Below are positions 15,896-24,417 of a DNA stretch of 33,876 nt, in pieces. Positions within the stretch are counted from its first letter, which is position 1. Every line of letters begins with the position of its first letter. This DNA is from JAYZAP01 sp964645285 (GTDB lineage: Bacteria; Pseudomonadota; Alphaproteobacteria; JAAXGF01): assembly GCA_964645285.1 (NCBI GenBank), contig CAZYDR010000035.1, positions 1-33,876 of the forward strand, written 5' to 3'. Below the pieces are notes generated by a model, which saw only the letters and a program-made list of their open reading frames with translations, had not been told where the DNA came from and searched no databases. Made by a program: the position numbers and the translations under genes.

Positions 15896-15924
15896 TTGGG
15901 CGGCACGGCATGTCGATCTATAAA
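15896..15924 (+). promoter_or_regulatory. Promoter of EEP copy 1
   Basis: TTGGGC (15896-15901), 17-base spacer, TATAAA (15919-15924), about 31 bases before the ATG at 15956. The same boxes and spacing recur in the second copy while the spacer has diverged, which supports function. Confidence 0.6.
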
Positions 15925-15955
15925 GCCAGAGACGCGGCAACCGGTGAGGATCATC

Positions 15956-16842
15956 ATGAAGTTGGTCAGCTATAACATCCAGTACACCAAAGGCCGTGAC
16001 GGGCGCTTTGATACAGCGCGCATTGTTGAATCTCTCCAGGGCGCCGATATCATTGCCCTGCAGGAGGTCGAGCGAAACTGGCCGCGCACCGCCATGGCTG
16101 ACTAGGCCGCCGACCTCGCCGCCCTGCTGCCCGGTTACTACTGGGTCTACTGTCCGGCTTTCGATATGGATGCCAGCGAGATCGCGGCCGACGGAACGGT
16201 GGTCAATCGCCGCCGCCAGTTCGACAACATGCTGTTGGCCCGCTGGCCCATCATGTGGTCGCGAAACTACGTTCTGCCCAAGCTCGCCACCGTCACGACG
16301 TTCACCATGGGCGCCCCGGCCGTGGAAGGGGTGGTCGACGCACCAGGCGGGCCACTACGGGCATGGTCAATTCATCTCAGGGCCGTCTCGCCGCGTGAGC
16401 GGTTGATGCAGATCGACTACCTACTCGACCTCCACAACCGCGCTGCCGCCACCGGCGCTTCATGGACCGGCGAGCCGATGATACGCGGTGATAGCCTGTG
16501 GGCCGCGGGGGCGAGGCGCCGGCCATGCCGCTCGATGCAATCTGGATGGGCGATTTCAATGCTAAGCCTGACAGCGCCGAGTACACCGCCATCGTCGGTC
16601 CCGAAGACGAGCGGTACGGCCATGTGCACAACACCGACCGCCTGGCTGATAGCTGGACCCTGGCCGGCCATCCGCGCGACGAGCGGTTCAGTCGTCTCGA
16701 CCATAACGAAGGCAGGACCGACAGGCACCTCGACTATTGTTTCGTCAGCGCCGGCCTCGCCGGCCGGGTGCGCGCGTCCCACATCGACATGGATGCCGCC
16801 GGCTCCGACCACCAGCCGGTGTGGGTCGACATTGACCTCTGA
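15956..16842 (+). pseudogene. EEP-family hydrolase, copy 1, inactivated by a stop and a frameshift
   Basis: Homologous over its whole length to the intact copy that follows. Two lesions are visible. TAG at 16103-16105 stands where copy 2 has CAG (GMTDQVADLAA), stopping the protein after 49 residues. A single base is missing in the G-run near 16505-16512: copy 2 has GGCGGCGAGG, copy 1 GGGGCGAGG. After the shift the frame resumes with AMPLDAIWMGDFNAKPDSAE and ends with the same SDHQPVWVDIDL. Total length is 887 bases against 888 in copy 2, in agreement with one deletion. Its catalytic motifs are still recognisable in the broken frames. Two independent lesions make sequence error unlikely. Confidence 0.88.
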
Positions 16843-16898
16843 CAAACCCGTGAAAACGATTGCTGGCCCGTCCCTGCGCGTGGTCGGCGGAATTCTGG

Positions 16899-16927
16899 TT
16901 GGGCGGCGCACCATGTCGAACTATAAG
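16899..16927 (+). promoter_or_regulatory. Promoter of EEP copy 2 and the MFS gene
   Basis: TTGGGC (16899-16904), 17-base spacer, TATAAG (16922-16927). It matches the copy 1 promoter. A GGAGGAG ribosome site follows before ATG 16959; copy 1 has the poorer GTGAGGA at this place. Confidence 0.6.
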
Positions 16928-16958
16928 ACCAGGGCCGTGGTAACCGGAGGAGATCGCT

Positions 16959-17846
16959 ATGAAACTCGCCAGATACAATATCCAGTACACCAAGGGCCGT
17001 GACGGGCGCTTCGATACGGCGCGCATTGTTGATTCCCTCCAGGGCGCCGAGGTCATTGCTCTGCAGGAGGTCGAGCGCAATTGGCCGCGCAGCGGCATGA
17101 CCGACCAGGTCGCCGACCTCGCGGCCCTGCTGCCCGGCTACTACTGGGTTTACTGTCCAGTCTTCGATATGGACGCCAGCGAAGCCGCCGCCGACGGCAC
17201 GGTAATCAATCGCCGCCGTCAGTTCGGCAACATGCTGTTGGCACGCTGGCCGATCATGTGGTCGCGCAACTACGTGCTGCCCAAGCTCGCCACCGTCGAG
17301 AAATTCAACATGGACGCCCCGGCCCTGGAAGGCGTCATCGATGCGCCGGACGGGCCGCTACGGGCATGGTCGATCCATCTCAGCGCGGTCTCGCCGCGCG
17401 AGCGTCTGATGCAGATCGACTACCTGCTCGACCTTCACAACCGCGCCGCCGTCACTGGCGGGCCGTGGACCGGCGAACCGATGATCAGGGGCGATAGCCT
17501 GTGGGCCGCGGGCGGCGAGGAGCCGGCCATGCCGCTCGACGCAATCTGGATGGGCGATTTCAATCTCCAGCCCGACAGCGCCGAATACAGCGCCATCGTC
17601 GGCCCTGAAGACCAGTGGTACGGCCATGTGCAAAGCATCGACCGCCTGGCCGACAGCTGGACCTTGGCCGGCCATGGGCGCTACCAGCGGGTCAGCCGCC
17701 TCAACCAAGAAGAAGGCAGGGTTGACGTACAGCTCGACTATTGCTTCGTCAGCGCCGGCTTCGCCGGCCGGGTACGGTCATGCCACATCGACATGGACGC
17801 CGCCGGTTCGGACCATCAACCGGTGTGGACCGAGATCGATCTGTAG
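16959..17846 (+). CDS. Endonuclease/exonuclease/phosphatase (EEP) family hydrolase, intact copy
   Basis: 295 residues, no signal peptide. EEP catalytic landmarks occur in order: Asn in RYNIQYTK (5-12), the Mg-binding Glu in ALQEVERNW, His in AWSIHLSAV, the Asp/Asn pair in AIWMGDFNLQPDSAEY, Asp in QLDYCFVSAGF and the Asp-His pair in AGSDHQPVW at the C-terminus. The family cleaves phosphodiester or phosphomonoester bonds in DNA, inositol phosphates or phospholipids; this sequence does not show which. The GGAGGAG site fixes the start at ATG 16959. The MFS gene begins 10 bases after its stop, so the two are co-transcribed. A cytosolic phosphoesterase with its own exporter or importer suggests use of an organic phosphate compound, which is inference. 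Confidence 0.88.
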   Translation: MKLARYNIQYTKGRDGRFDTARIVDSLQGAEVIALQEVERNWPRSGMTDQVADLAALLPGYYWVYCPVFDMDASEAAADGTVINRRRQFGNMLLARWPIMWSRNYVLPKLATVEKFNMDAPALEGVIDAPDGPLRAWSIHLSAVSPRERLMQIDYLLDLHNRAAVTGGPWTGEPMIRGDSLWAAGGEEPAMPLDAIWMGDFNLQPDSAEYSAIVGPEDQWYGHVQSIDRLADSWTLAGHGRYQRVSRLNQEEGRVDVQLDYCFVSAGFAGRVRSCHIDMDAAGSDHQPVWTEIDL

Positions 17847-17856
17847 AGAGCCATCC

Positions 17857-19122
17857 GTGAAAACTATTTCCTTCGCCACCGTGAAAGTGGTCGGGGCGCT
17901 CTGCGCGGCCTACTTCATCAGCCAGTTCTACCGCACCTCCATCGCCGTCATCGCCCCCGACCTGGCCCGCGACCTGGCCCTGTCGCCCGAAGCATTGGGC
18001 ACGGTCACCGGCGCCTTCTTCCTCGCCTTCGGAGCGACACAGATTCCCCTCGGCATCATGCTCGATCGCTTTGGGCCGCGCTATACCATGGCCGGATTGC
18101 TGCTCGCCGCGGTGGCCGGCTCCCTGGTCTTCGCCGCCGCCGATAGCCTTGCCATATTGACCTTGGGCCGGGCTCTGATCGGGGTCGGCTGCGCCGGTGT
18201 GTTCATGGGCTCCGTGGTGGTCTGCGCCCGCTGGTTCCCGCCCGACCGCCTGGCCACCGCCGCCGCCGTGGTGCTGGCTATAGGTGGCACCGGCAATCTC
18301 ATGGCGGCAACGCCCCTGGCCTACGCCGCCGACCACATGGGCTGGCGCGGCGCCTTCGTCGCCATGGCCGGGTTGGCGTTGGTCATGGCCGGTGCGGTCT
18401 TCGCCTTTGTTCGCGACGCCCCGCCCGATCACCCGTTTCATCAGCGCCGCCGCGAGACTCTGCGCGACACGCTCAGGGGCATGCGCGAGGTGCTGGGCAA
18501 TCCTCGCCTGCCCTATATCGCCCTCATGGCCTTCGTCGCCTACTCGACCATGGCCACGGTGTTGACCCTGTGGGCCGGACCCTATCTGGCCGATGTTCAC
18601 GGCCTCGACGGCATCGCCCGGGGCAATGTGCTGCTGCTGCCATCCATCGGCCTGATCGCCGGCCCGCTATTTTACGGCCCGCTCGACCGCCTGCTCGACA
18701 CCCGCAAGTGGTTGGTTGTCGGCGGCGCTCTATCGACCACCGCCGTGCTGCTGGCTTTGGCCCTCGTGCCACAGCCGCCGCTGTGGCTGGCGGTGCTGCT
18801 GCTGACCATGCTCGGGTTCATCGGCACCTATTCGATCATGATCATGACTCACGGCCGGGCCAGCTTTCCCGAGCGTCTGGTCGGCCGCGCGGTGACCATC
18901 GTCAACTTCGCCAACTTTACCGGCGTCGCGGTCATGCAGTTTGCCGTCGGCGCCATCGTCGGCACTTTCGAGGCCACCGACGGCGCCGCGCCCGAGGCCG
19001 CCTACCGCCTAGCCTTCGGCTTTCTCGCCACAACACTCATCGTCGCCCTGGTCTTCTACATACAGGTCGGCGATGCCAAGCCCAGCCGCGACCCGAGAGA
19101 CGGCAGTGACCCGGTGTTGTAG
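17857..19122 (+). CDS. Major facilitator superfamily transporter
   Basis: 421 residues with about 12 membrane segments and a central cytoplasmic loop (AFVRDAPPDHPFHQRRRETL). The loop 2-3 motif of MFS reads MLDRFGPRYTMAG, followed by ALIGVGCAGVFMGSVVVCAR in segment 4. I start at GTG 17857, which opens MKTISFATVKVVGALCAAYF just before the first membrane segment; the open frame further left is a shadow of the EEP gene. The GTG start is repeated at the end of duplication unit 1 (16850), supporting this choice. Last gene of the EEP unit; it converges on operon 2 with only 9 bases between stops and no visible terminator. Substrate unknown. Confidence 0.88.
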   Translation: MKTISFATVKVVGALCAAYFISQFYRTSIAVIAPDLARDLALSPEALGTVTGAFFLAFGATQIPLGIMLDRFGPRYTMAGLLLAAVAGSLVFAAADSLAILTLGRALIGVGCAGVFMGSVVVCARWFPPDRLATAAAVVLAIGGTGNLMAATPLAYAADHMGWRGAFVAMAGLALVMAGAVFAFVRDAPPDHPFHQRRRETLRDTLRGMREVLGNPRLPYIALMAFVAYSTMATVLTLWAGPYLADVHGLDGIARGNVLLLPSIGLIAGPLFYGPLDRLLDTRKWLVVGGALSTTAVLLALALVPQPPLWLAVLLLTMLGFIGTYSIMIMTHGRASFPERLVGRAVTIVNFANFTGVAVMQFAVGAIVGTFEATDGAAPEAAYRLAFGFLATTLIVALVFYIQVGDAKPSRDPRDGSDPVL

Positions 19123-19131
19123 GCCTTAGCC

Positions 19132-19908
19132 TTATTCGAACTCGACGAAGCCGTCGATGGCCTGGCGGTTATATCCCTTGCTGGCGACCAGGAGCTGTCG
19201 GGTATAGCCGTGCGCCGGTGTCGCCTCGCGGAGTTGACGGTCGGTCATTTCCTCGACGAAGGCGCCCCGATTCATGACCGCGATGCGCTCACAGAGATGC
19301 GCCACAACGGCCAGATTGTGGCTGACCATGATGTAGGTGAGGCCGTGTTCGTCGCGCAGGCGGCCCAGGAGATTGAGGATTTCCGCCTGGACCGAGACGT
19401 CGAGGGCCGAGGTCGGCTCGTCGAGCAGGACCACCCTCGGCTCGAGAATAAGCGCCCGGGCGATGGCGATACGCTGGCGCTGGCCACCGGAAATCTGGTG
19501 CGGGTAGCGGAAGCGGAACTCGGGCCCCAGGCCGACCTCGTCGAGGGCCTTGAGGGTGCGATCCTCGACATCGTCGAAACGGTGGATTGCCAGAGGCTCC
19601 TTGAGGATGAAGTCCACCGTATGGCGGGGATGGAGCGAGCCGAAGGGGTCCTGGAACACCATCTGCAAGAGCTTGCGGAACTCGCGCGGCCGTTTCGGCT
19701 TGAGGTCGATGCCATCGACGGCAATGGTCCCGGTCCAGTGCGAGTGCAGCCCGGCTATGGCCCTGAGCACGGTGGATTTGCCCGACCCGGACTCGCCGAC
19801 CAGACCGAAACTCTCGCCCTCAGCCACGGTGAATGACGCGTTGCGCACCGCCTGCACCTCATTGCGGCCGTAGCCGAACATGACGTTGAGGTTTTCGACC
19901 CTAATCAT
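19132..19908 (-). CDS. Peptide-type ABC transporter ATP-binding protein (DppF/GsiA-like), operon 2
   Basis: 258 residues from ATG 19908, whose ATGA overlaps the stop of the neighbouring ATPase gene; a GTG at 19920 is an alternative. Walker A GESGSGKST (38-46), signature ISGGQRQRIAIARAL, Walker B VVLLDEPTSALDVS, H-loop IMVSHNLAVVAHLCE. In contrast to its counterpart in operon 1 it stops soon after HGYTRQLLVASKGYN and lacks the cysteine-bearing C-terminal extension. It pairs with the ATPase encoded just upstream to drive the operon 2 permeases. Confidence 0.92.
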   Translation of the reverse strand: MIRVENLNVMFGYGRNEVQAVRNASFTVAEGESFGLVGESGSGKSTVLRAIAGLHSHWTGTIAVDGIDLKPKRPREFRKLLQMVFQDPFGSLHPRHTVDFILKEPLAIHRFDDVEDRTLKALDEVGLGPEFRFRYPHQISGGQRQRIAIARALILEPRVVLLDEPTSALDVSVQAEILNLLGRLRDEHGLTYIMVSHNLAVVAHLCERIAVMNRGAFVEEMTDRQLREATPAHGYTRQLLVASKGYNRQAIDGFVEFE

Positions 19909-20741
19909 GCTTCGAGCCACGCCGGGTCGCGTTGCAGCACGCGCAACTGCTCGTGAGAGCCGTCAAGCCGGGGCAGGCAGTCGATCAGACCCCGGGTGTA
20001 GGGGTGCTGGGCGCTGTGCAGGTCCTTGGCGTCGAGGGCCTCCATGATGCGGCCACCGTACATGACCAGTACCCGGTCGCAGAACGACGCCACCAGATTG
20101 AGATCGTGGCTGATCAAGATCAGCCCCATGCCGCGCTGGGTCACCATATCGTCGAGCAGGGCGAGGACCTGGAGCTGCACCGTCACATCAAGAGCCGATG
20201 TGGGTTCGTCGGCGATCATCAGGTCGGGCTCGGGGATCAGCATCATGGCGATCATGATGCGCTGGCCCATGCCGCCGGAGACCTCGTGGGGATAGAGGTG
20301 ATAGACCTTCTCGGGCTCGCGGATGCGCACGGTCTCGAGCATGTCGAGGGCGCGGTCGCGAGCTTCCCGTTTGGAGGCGTTGGCATGGACCAGATAGGCC
20401 TCGGCGATTTGCGAGCCCACGGTCATCACCGGGTTCAGGGAATACTGCGGGTCCTGCATGATCATGGAAATGCGGTTGCCGCGGATCGAGCGCATGCGAC
20501 GCTCGCTGACGCCAAGCAGGTCGATGCCGTCGAATTCCATGTGCTTGGCGTCGATGCGGCCGTTGCCGCTGGTCAGGCGCAGGATAGCGCGCCCGGTCTG
20601 AGACTTGCCCGCGCCGGATTCGCCGACGATGCCGAGACGCTCCTGGGCGAGTTCAAAATCGATACCGCGCACCGCCTCGACCACGCCCTTGGGGGTGGTG
20701 AATGAAACCCGCAGATCCTCGACGCTTAACAAGGCTGTCAT
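19905..20741 (-). CDS. Peptide-type ABC transporter ATP-binding protein (DppD-like), operon 2
   Basis: 278 residues from ATG 20741, coupled to the permease stop as TGATG. Walker A GESGAGKSQT (about 40-49), Q-loop ISMIMQDPQYSLNPVM, signature EVSGGMGQRIMIAMML, Walker B LMIADEPTSALDVT, H-loop ILISHDLNLVASFCD. It ends shortly after YTRGLIDCLPRLDGSHEQL, without the long cysteine-containing tail of operon 1. The signature has Gly-Met-Gly-Gln where Gly-Met-Arg-Gln is usual, a mild oddity. The upstream open extension is antisense or out of frame to the permease gene and is not counted. Confidence 0.92.
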   Translation of the reverse strand: MTALLSVEDLRVSFTTPKGVVEAVRGIDFELAQERLGIVGESGAGKSQTGRAILRLTSGNGRIDAKHMEFDGIDLLGVSERRMRSIRGNRISMIMQDPQYSLNPVMTVGSQIAEAYLVHANASKREARDRALDMLETVRIREPEKVYHLYPHEVSGGMGQRIMIAMMLIPEPDLMIADEPTSALDVTVQLQVLALLDDMVTQRGMGLILISHDLNLVASFCDRVLVMYGGRIMEALDAKDLHSAQHPYTRGLIDCLPRLDGSHEQLRVLQRDPAWLEA

Positions 20742-21676
20742 CAGTGACCACTCCGGGGATCGAGGACGTCGCGCAGGCCGTCGCCGAGCAGATTGAAGCC
20801 CATGCTGACAACCAGGATGGCAATACCGGGAATGGTCGGCACCCACCATTGATCGATGAGGAACTGGCGACCGGTGGAGATCATAGCGCCCCATTCCGGG
20901 AGCGGCGGCTGAGCCCCAAGACCGAGGAAACCGAGCCCGGCGGCGACCAGGATGATGCCCGCCATGTCGAGGGTCAGGCGGACGATAATCGATGACGCAC
21001 AGAGCGGCATGATGTGGGACAGCAGGATGCGCACAGTCGAGGCGCCCTGGACCTGGGCCGCCATAATGAACTCGGAATTGCGGATGGTCAGGGTCTCCGC
21101 CCGGGCGATGCGGGCGAACGGCGACCAGGTGGTGATGGCGATGGCGAACACCGCGTTTTCCAGCCCCGGTCCCAACGCCGCGACAAAGGCCAGGGCCAGG
21201 ATGAGCCGGGGAAAAGCCAGGAAGATGTCGGTAATGCGCATGAGCACGTTATCGACCCAGCCGCCCATATAACCGGCGATGATGCCGATGATCAGCCCGA
21301 GCGGCGCCACGATGATGCCGACCAGCCCGACGATATAAAGGGTGATGCGCGAGCCCCAGATGATGCGCTCATAAACATCGCGGCCCAACTCGTCGGTGCC
21401 GAACCAGTGCTCGGCGCTGGGCGGTTGCAGGCGGTTGGCGAGATGCTGCTCGATGCCGTCGCCGCTGGTCAGCAACGGCGCGAAGATGGCGGCCAAGACT
21501 AGGCCCGCAACAATAAAAAAGCCCGCCATGGCAATGGGGTTGGCGCTGAACACCAACCAGTTGAGATAGAACCGCTGGCAGCGGGCATGGGCCATGGAGC
21601 CCGGCGAATCCGACAGCAGCCAAGCCTTCAATCCCTGCTTCTCTTTGGTCGTCGCGGCTGTTGCCTTATCGCTCAT
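20741..21676 (-). CDS. Peptide-type ABC transporter permease (DppC-like), operon 2
   Basis: 311 residues, ordinary length for DppC. A cytoplasmic N-terminus is followed by segment 1 (PIAMAGFFIVAGLVLAAIFA), HWFGTDELGRDVYERI which opens the core, five more membrane segments, the coupling loop (FIMAAQVQGASTVRILLSHI) and GFLGLGAQPPLPEWG near the end. The C-terminus is LRDVLDPRSGH. It overlaps the DppB-like gene by the ATGA tetranucleotide at 21673-21676. Together they form the inner-membrane channel. Confidence 0.93.
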   Translation of the reverse strand: MSDKATAATTKEKQGLKAWLLSDSPGSMAHARCQRFYLNWLVFSANPIAMAGFFIVAGLVLAAIFAPLLTSGDGIEQHLANRLQPPSAEHWFGTDELGRDVYERIIWGSRITLYIVGLVGIIVAPLGLIIGIIAGYMGGWVDNVLMRITDIFLAFPRLILALAFVAALGPGLENAVFAIAITTWSPFARIARAETLTIRNSEFIMAAQVQGASTVRILLSHIMPLCASSIIVRLTLDMAGIILVAAGLGFLGLGAQPPLPEWGAMISTGRQFLIDQWWVPTIPGIAILVVSMGFNLLGDGLRDVLDPRSGH

Positions 21677-22758
21677 CGCCGCGCCCTGGGATCGACCATG
21701 CGATAGAGCACATCGGACAGCATGTTGATGCCGACGAAGCCGATACCGACGATCACCGTTCCGCCGATCACCGCGTTCATGTCCGCGTTGAACAGCGATT
21801 TGGTGATGTACTGGCCGATGCCCGGCCAGGCGAAGATGGTCTCGGTCAGCACCGAACCCTCAAGCAACGAGGCATAAGTCAGCCCGACAATGGTGATGAG
21901 CTGGATCAGCACGTTGCGGAAGGCGTGACGCCAGATCACCGCGGTCTCCGACAGGCCTTTGACCCGGGCGGTAATGACGTATTCCTGATTAAGCTGATCG
22001 AGCATGAAGCTGCGGGTCATGCGCGCGATATAGGCCAGGGCATAGGTCGCCAGCATGGCCGACGGCAACACCAGATGGGCGGACGCGCTGTGGAAGATTT
22101 CCCACTCTTCCTGGAGGGCGGAATCGATGAGGATGAAACCGGTCACCGGATCGACGATACCGTCGAAATAGACTTCCATGCGGCCCGGCCCGGGCAGCCA
22201 GTCGAGCTTGGCGTAGAAAATCAGCAGCGCCACCATGCCGAGCCAAAAAATCGGCACCGAGTAGCCGAACAAGCCGATGACCCGGACGATGTGGTCGATC
22301 ATGCGGCCCTGGTGGACGGCGGCGGCAACGCCCATGGGCACGCCGATGCAGATGCCGATTAGGGTGGCGATGGAGGCCAGTTCCAGGGTCGCCGGAAAAA
22401 ATCGGATGAGGTCATCGAGCACCGGCCGGGTGGTCATGATCGAGGTGCCGAAGTCGCCCTGAACGATGTTGGTGAGATAAATCCCGTATTGCAGCAGCAA
22501 CGGCTTATCGAGGCCGAGCTTTAAGTACATGGCGTCGTAGACCGCCGCCGAGGCGCGATCACCGACAATGGCCAGCACCGGATCGGCCGGCATCACGCGG
22601 CCGATGATGAACGTGACGGCGGTCAGGCCGACAAAGGTAATGATGATCGTGAACAGGACATTGGCCGGCTTGGCCAGCGCCGCCAGCCTTACCGCCAACG
22701 GATGCGGGGGCGGGTTTTTACCCGCCCCCGACACCGTCGTCAGATTACCCTCGGCCAT
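21673..22758 (-). CDS. Peptide-type ABC transporter permease (DppB-like), operon 2
   Basis: 361 residues. The N-terminal 30 residues (rich in Pro, Lys and Ala) precede segment 1 (VLFTIIITFVGLTAVTFIIG). The core opens with IVQGDFGTSIMTTRPV, the coupling loop is EYVITARVKGLSETAVIWRH, and it ends MVDPRARR. It starts 28 bases after the SBP stop. An 11-base perfect hairpin lies within codons 10-18, where family members have variable sequence, so it may have been kept for the RNA rather than the protein. No later in-frame ATG gives a complete permease, so the start at 22758 is kept. Confidence 0.92.
   Translation of the reverse strand: MAEGNLTTVSGAGKNPPPHPLAVRLAALAKPANVLFTIIITFVGLTAVTFIIGRVMPADPVLAIVGDRASAAVYDAMYLKLGLDKPLLLQYGIYLTNIVQGDFGTSIMTTRPVLDDLIRFFPATLELASIATLIGICIGVPMGVAAAVHQGRMIDHIVRVIGLFGYSVPIFWLGMVALLIFYAKLDWLPGPGRMEVYFDGIVDPVTGFILIDSALQEEWEIFHSASAHLVLPSAMLATYALAYIARMTRSFMLDQLNQEYVITARVKGLSETAVIWRHAFRNVLIQLITIVGLTYASLLEGSVLTETIFAWPGIGQYITKSLFNADMNAVIGGTVIVGIGFVGINMLSDVLYRMVDPRARR
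22705..22730 (-). promoter_or_regulatory. Very strong hairpin in the first codons of the DppB-like gene
   Basis: CGGGGGCGGGT and ACCCGCCCCCG pair perfectly over 11 bases around a loop of TTTT (plus-strand reading). On the mRNA it starts 28 bases after the permease ATG and 57 bases after the SBP stop. It resembles the SBP-permease hairpin of operon 1 but lies inside the coding region. No T-run follows in the direction of transcription. Confidence 0.6.
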
Positions 22759-22786
22759 AATCGTTGTGGTCCCGAGGGACGCGTCA

Positions 22787-24400
22787 TTACTTCGTCACCG
22801 TCCGATAGAAGACGAGATCGAAGTTGGCGCCGCTGATGTAGCCTTTGACGTTTGAGCGCAACGCCGTCTGTTCGCTCTTCTGGAACATGATGGTGAACGG
22901 CCCAATCTCCTGCATGCGTCGTTGCAGGGTGGCATAGATTTGCTCACGCTTGTTGGTGTCCACTTCCATGGCTGCCGATTCCGTCAATCCGTTGATTTCC
23001 GTATTGAAGAACGACGTCCGCCACGCGACCTTGCCGGTCAGGCTGGCCTCAAGGCGGTTATCCGGATTGTGGGCGAAGGCATCGGCGTTTGAATGCGGAT
23101 CCACATAATCCGGCGACCACTGAGCGACAATGAGCTCATGCTTGCGCGCCCGATACAAGGGCCACAGGGTTTTGCCCTCGGCCAGGGTGATCTCGGACTC
23201 AACGCCGATCTTCGACAGGCTCTGCTGGATCGACTGGGCGATCTCCGGATAGGGCGACTTGGTCAGGGTATCGATCTTGATGCTGAAACCGCCGCCGGGA
23301 TAGCCGGCCTCGGCGAGCAGCGACCGAGCCTTCTCGAGATCGAGGGAGAACGGCGTCTTGTCGTAGGACGCCCACAGACCCGATGGCCAGAACGCCTGAT
23401 GGACCTTGAACTGGCCCGCCAGGAACGAATTGACCATGCCCTCATAGTCGACGATGTAGCGGATCGCCTCGTTGACCTTGGGATTGCCAAGGACTTCATG
23501 TGCCTGGTTTGCCGCCAGATAGACCAGCGCCGCCTTGGGGTCGTCGGCAATGACCACGTCAGAATTGCCCATCAGGCCCTTGATCAAATCCGGAGTCAGG
23601 TCACGGGCCATATCGACGTCGCCCTTTTCGATCATCAGACGCTGGGCGGAAGCCTCGGGAACATGTTGCAGAATGACCCGCTTCATGGCCGGTGCGCCGT
23701 GACGATAGTTCGGGTTGGCGTCGAGAATCACAACCTCGTTGGCCTTGTAGGTCTTGAGCGAATAGGGGCCCGAGCCGGCGCTATGGTTCTTCAGCCAGGC
23801 GTAGCCGAGATCGCCATCAACCGCGTGGCTCATGACTTCCTTCATGTCGATGACCGCGCCGACGCCGGCGGACAGGGCATTCAAGGCCAGGGCCGGCGAC
23901 AGGTCGGAGTTTAACCTGACGACCACGGTGCTGGCATCCGGCGCCGTAACCATGGCGTCCACGTTGTCCGCGTCCCAGCCGAACTGGGTGAAGATGAAGG
24001 ACGGCGTCTTGTTGAGTTTGATCACCCGCTGCAACGAGAACGCCATATCGGCGGAACTCATCATGTTGCCCGAATGGAACTGCTGATTGGCCCGCACCTT
24101 GAGAGTGATGGTCTTGCCGTCGTCGCTGATGGAATAGCTCTCGGCGGCGCCGCCAACCAGGGTTGAAAGGTCCTCGGCCTCGAACATCATGACCCGGTCA
24201 TAGATGTTGGCGATGACCTCGCCGCCGGTGAATTCAAAGACCTCGGCGGGGTCGAGGGTGATAATGTCGTCGATGTTTTTCGCCATTATCAGCGTATCGT
24301 CCGGGGTGCCGGCCTGAGCCGGAGCCACCGCCGGTCCCGCCTGGACCGCCACGAAGGCGAAACCGGCGAGCAAAGCAATCTGTTTGAACAGTTTCATCAT
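22787..24400 (-). CDS. Extracellular solute-binding protein family 5, operon 2
   Basis: 537 residues, normal family length. The signal peptide MMKLFKQIALLAGFAFVAVQ ends at an AQA-type cleavage site near residue 30. The SBP_bac_5 core has TLDPAEVFEFTGGEVIANIY, then RANQQFHSGNMMSSADMAFS, a NPNYRHGAPAMKRVILQHVP segment and AQSIQQSLSKIGVESEITLA. GGGAG before ATG 24400 serves as ribosome site. First gene of operon 2, feeding the DppB/C and DppD/F-like proteins. Substrate not shown by sequence. Confidence 0.93.
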   Translation of the reverse strand: MMKLFKQIALLAGFAFVAVQAGPAVAPAQAGTPDDTLIMAKNIDDIITLDPAEVFEFTGGEVIANIYDRVMMFEAEDLSTLVGGAAESYSISDDGKTITLKVRANQQFHSGNMMSSADMAFSLQRVIKLNKTPSFIFTQFGWDADNVDAMVTAPDASTVVVRLNSDLSPALALNALSAGVGAVIDMKEVMSHAVDGDLGYAWLKNHSAGSGPYSLKTYKANEVVILDANPNYRHGAPAMKRVILQHVPEASAQRLMIEKGDVDMARDLTPDLIKGLMGNSDVVIADDPKAALVYLAANQAHEVLGNPKVNEAIRYIVDYEGMVNSFLAGQFKVHQAFWPSGLWASYDKTPFSLDLEKARSLLAEAGYPGGGFSIKIDTLTKSPYPEIAQSIQQSLSKIGVESEITLAEGKTLWPLYRARKHELIVAQWSPDYVDPHSNADAFAHNPDNRLEASLTGKVAWRTSFFNTEINGLTESAAMEVDTNKREQIYATLQRRMQEIGPFTIMFQKSEQTALRSNVKGYISGANFDLVFYRTVTK

Positions 24401-24417
24401 GTACTCCCATATGTATG

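Larger units (their letters stand above)
15881..17894 (+). repeat. Tandem duplication of about 1 kb: promoter + EEP gene + start of MFS gene
   Basis: Two head-to-tail units, 15881-16887 and 16882-17894. Each carries the upstream stretch, a TTGGGC-17-TATAA promoter, the complete EEP gene and the first 38 bases of the MFS gene (GTGAAAAC, then ATT, ending GTGGTCGG). The first copy of the MFS start is cut off at codon 13 where the second unit begins. The outer left edge has GGTCGCGG, the junction GGTCGGCGG and the right edge GGTCGGGG, so the duplication arose or is bounded at a 5-6 base homology, GGTCG(G). The units have diverged in many third positions, so the event is not recent. Confidence 0.85.

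Noticed and set aside
16166..17002. Open frame of 278 codons crossing from EEP copy 1 into copy 2
   Set aside because: Only its first about 115 codons are EEP-like; after the deletion near 16505 it continues out of frame. It is a product of the frameshift, not a gene.
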